Shown piece after piece: positions 63,987 through 64,000 of a stretch of 64,000 bases of DNA. Under the pieces are notes generated by a model. That model made no database searches and was not told the origin of the DNA. It worked only from the letters and a program-made list of their open reading frames with translations. This stretch comes from Alcanivorax profundi. Its GTDB lineage: Bacteria > Pseudomonadota > Gammaproteobacteria > Pseudomonadales > Alcanivoracaceae. The position numbers were made by a program, and so were the translations under genes. How positions within the stretch are numbered: position 1 is the stretch's first letter; every line of letters starts with the position of its first letter. The stretch lies in assembly GCF_003597125.1 (NCBI RefSeq), contig NZ_QYYA01000001.1, forward strand, positions 868,001-932,000, written 5' to 3'.

Positions 63987-64000
63987 TCCAGCGAGCTATC

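Noticed and set aside
1-64000. CRISPR arrays, rRNA operons, complete insertion sequences
   Set aside because: No regularly spaced direct repeats, no rRNA-like stretches and no transposase frames were found.

Overview
The window reads as a chromosomal segment of a marine gammaproteobacterium. The gene content (DcaP-type porin, a cytochrome P450 alone with a ParA-type ATPase, a PHA-synthase-like hydrolase, REP-type palindromes, and a trpH-yciO-trpS-scpA-scpB-rluB block) best fits an Alcanivorax/Alloalcanivorax-like hydrocarbon degrader. That assignment is inference from gene content. I see no rRNA, tRNA, CRISPR array or complete insertion sequence.

Layout. 1-582: 5' part of an amino-acid permease running off the left edge. 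712-6105: copper module, with a copI-copA-copB operon facing a response-regulator/sensor-kinase pair. 6569-8485: heavy-metal cassette with a CadR-type MerR regulator opposite a CDF transporter with an HMA-like N-terminus and a second-type lspA. 8486-10300: small-gene accessory stretch with gene remnants, an XRE regulator facing a SEC-C protein, and an orphan AbrB/MazE-type antitoxin. 10320-14614: YnfA, MATE, DcaP porin and EamA transporter. 14694-14993: first copy of a ~300 bp inverted-repeat (MITE-like) element, followed by a protein of unknown function. 16037-26559: housekeeping-like blocks (MoxR/VWA pair, rsmE, rluB-scpB-scpA-trpS, yciO, trpH, YciI, SH3 protein). 26580-36182: outer-membrane protein, acyltransferase, DUF349 protein, thioesterase-like protein, DUF924, tesA and the ybbA-ybbP ABC exporter. 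36199-37405: a Bcr/CflA drug-efflux gene broken by one frameshift. 37726-41085: Na+/H+ antiporter, MerR regulator and an unknown secreted protein.

41126-46732 holds a tightly packed operon of four genes on the minus strand: an acyltransferase, a flavoprotein strongly resembling alkyl-DHAP synthase (the ether-lipid enzyme), GlpD, and an FGGY kinase. This is the most attractive candidate metabolic system in the window. 46871-53310 carries an OmpA lipoprotein, Ada, an MFS exporter, a patatin, a diiron ferritin-like oxidase, the second MITE-like copy and two overlapping PaaI-type thioesterases. 53642-57544 has an orphan PHA-synthase-like protein, two tandem diverged secreted paralogues of unknown function separated by a terminator, and DUF805 and DUF1232 proteins. 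57537-63986 has ParA opposite a P450, glutathione reductase, a membrane-anchored GltB-like flavoprotein and a lytic transglycosylase.

Most noteworthy structure outside genes: the two MITE-like copies, each just upstream of a gene and in the same orientation relative to it; a perfect 27-bp inverted repeat at 15801/15940; the XRE operator-like palindrome at 9016; and a DnaA-box-like palindrome at 58443.
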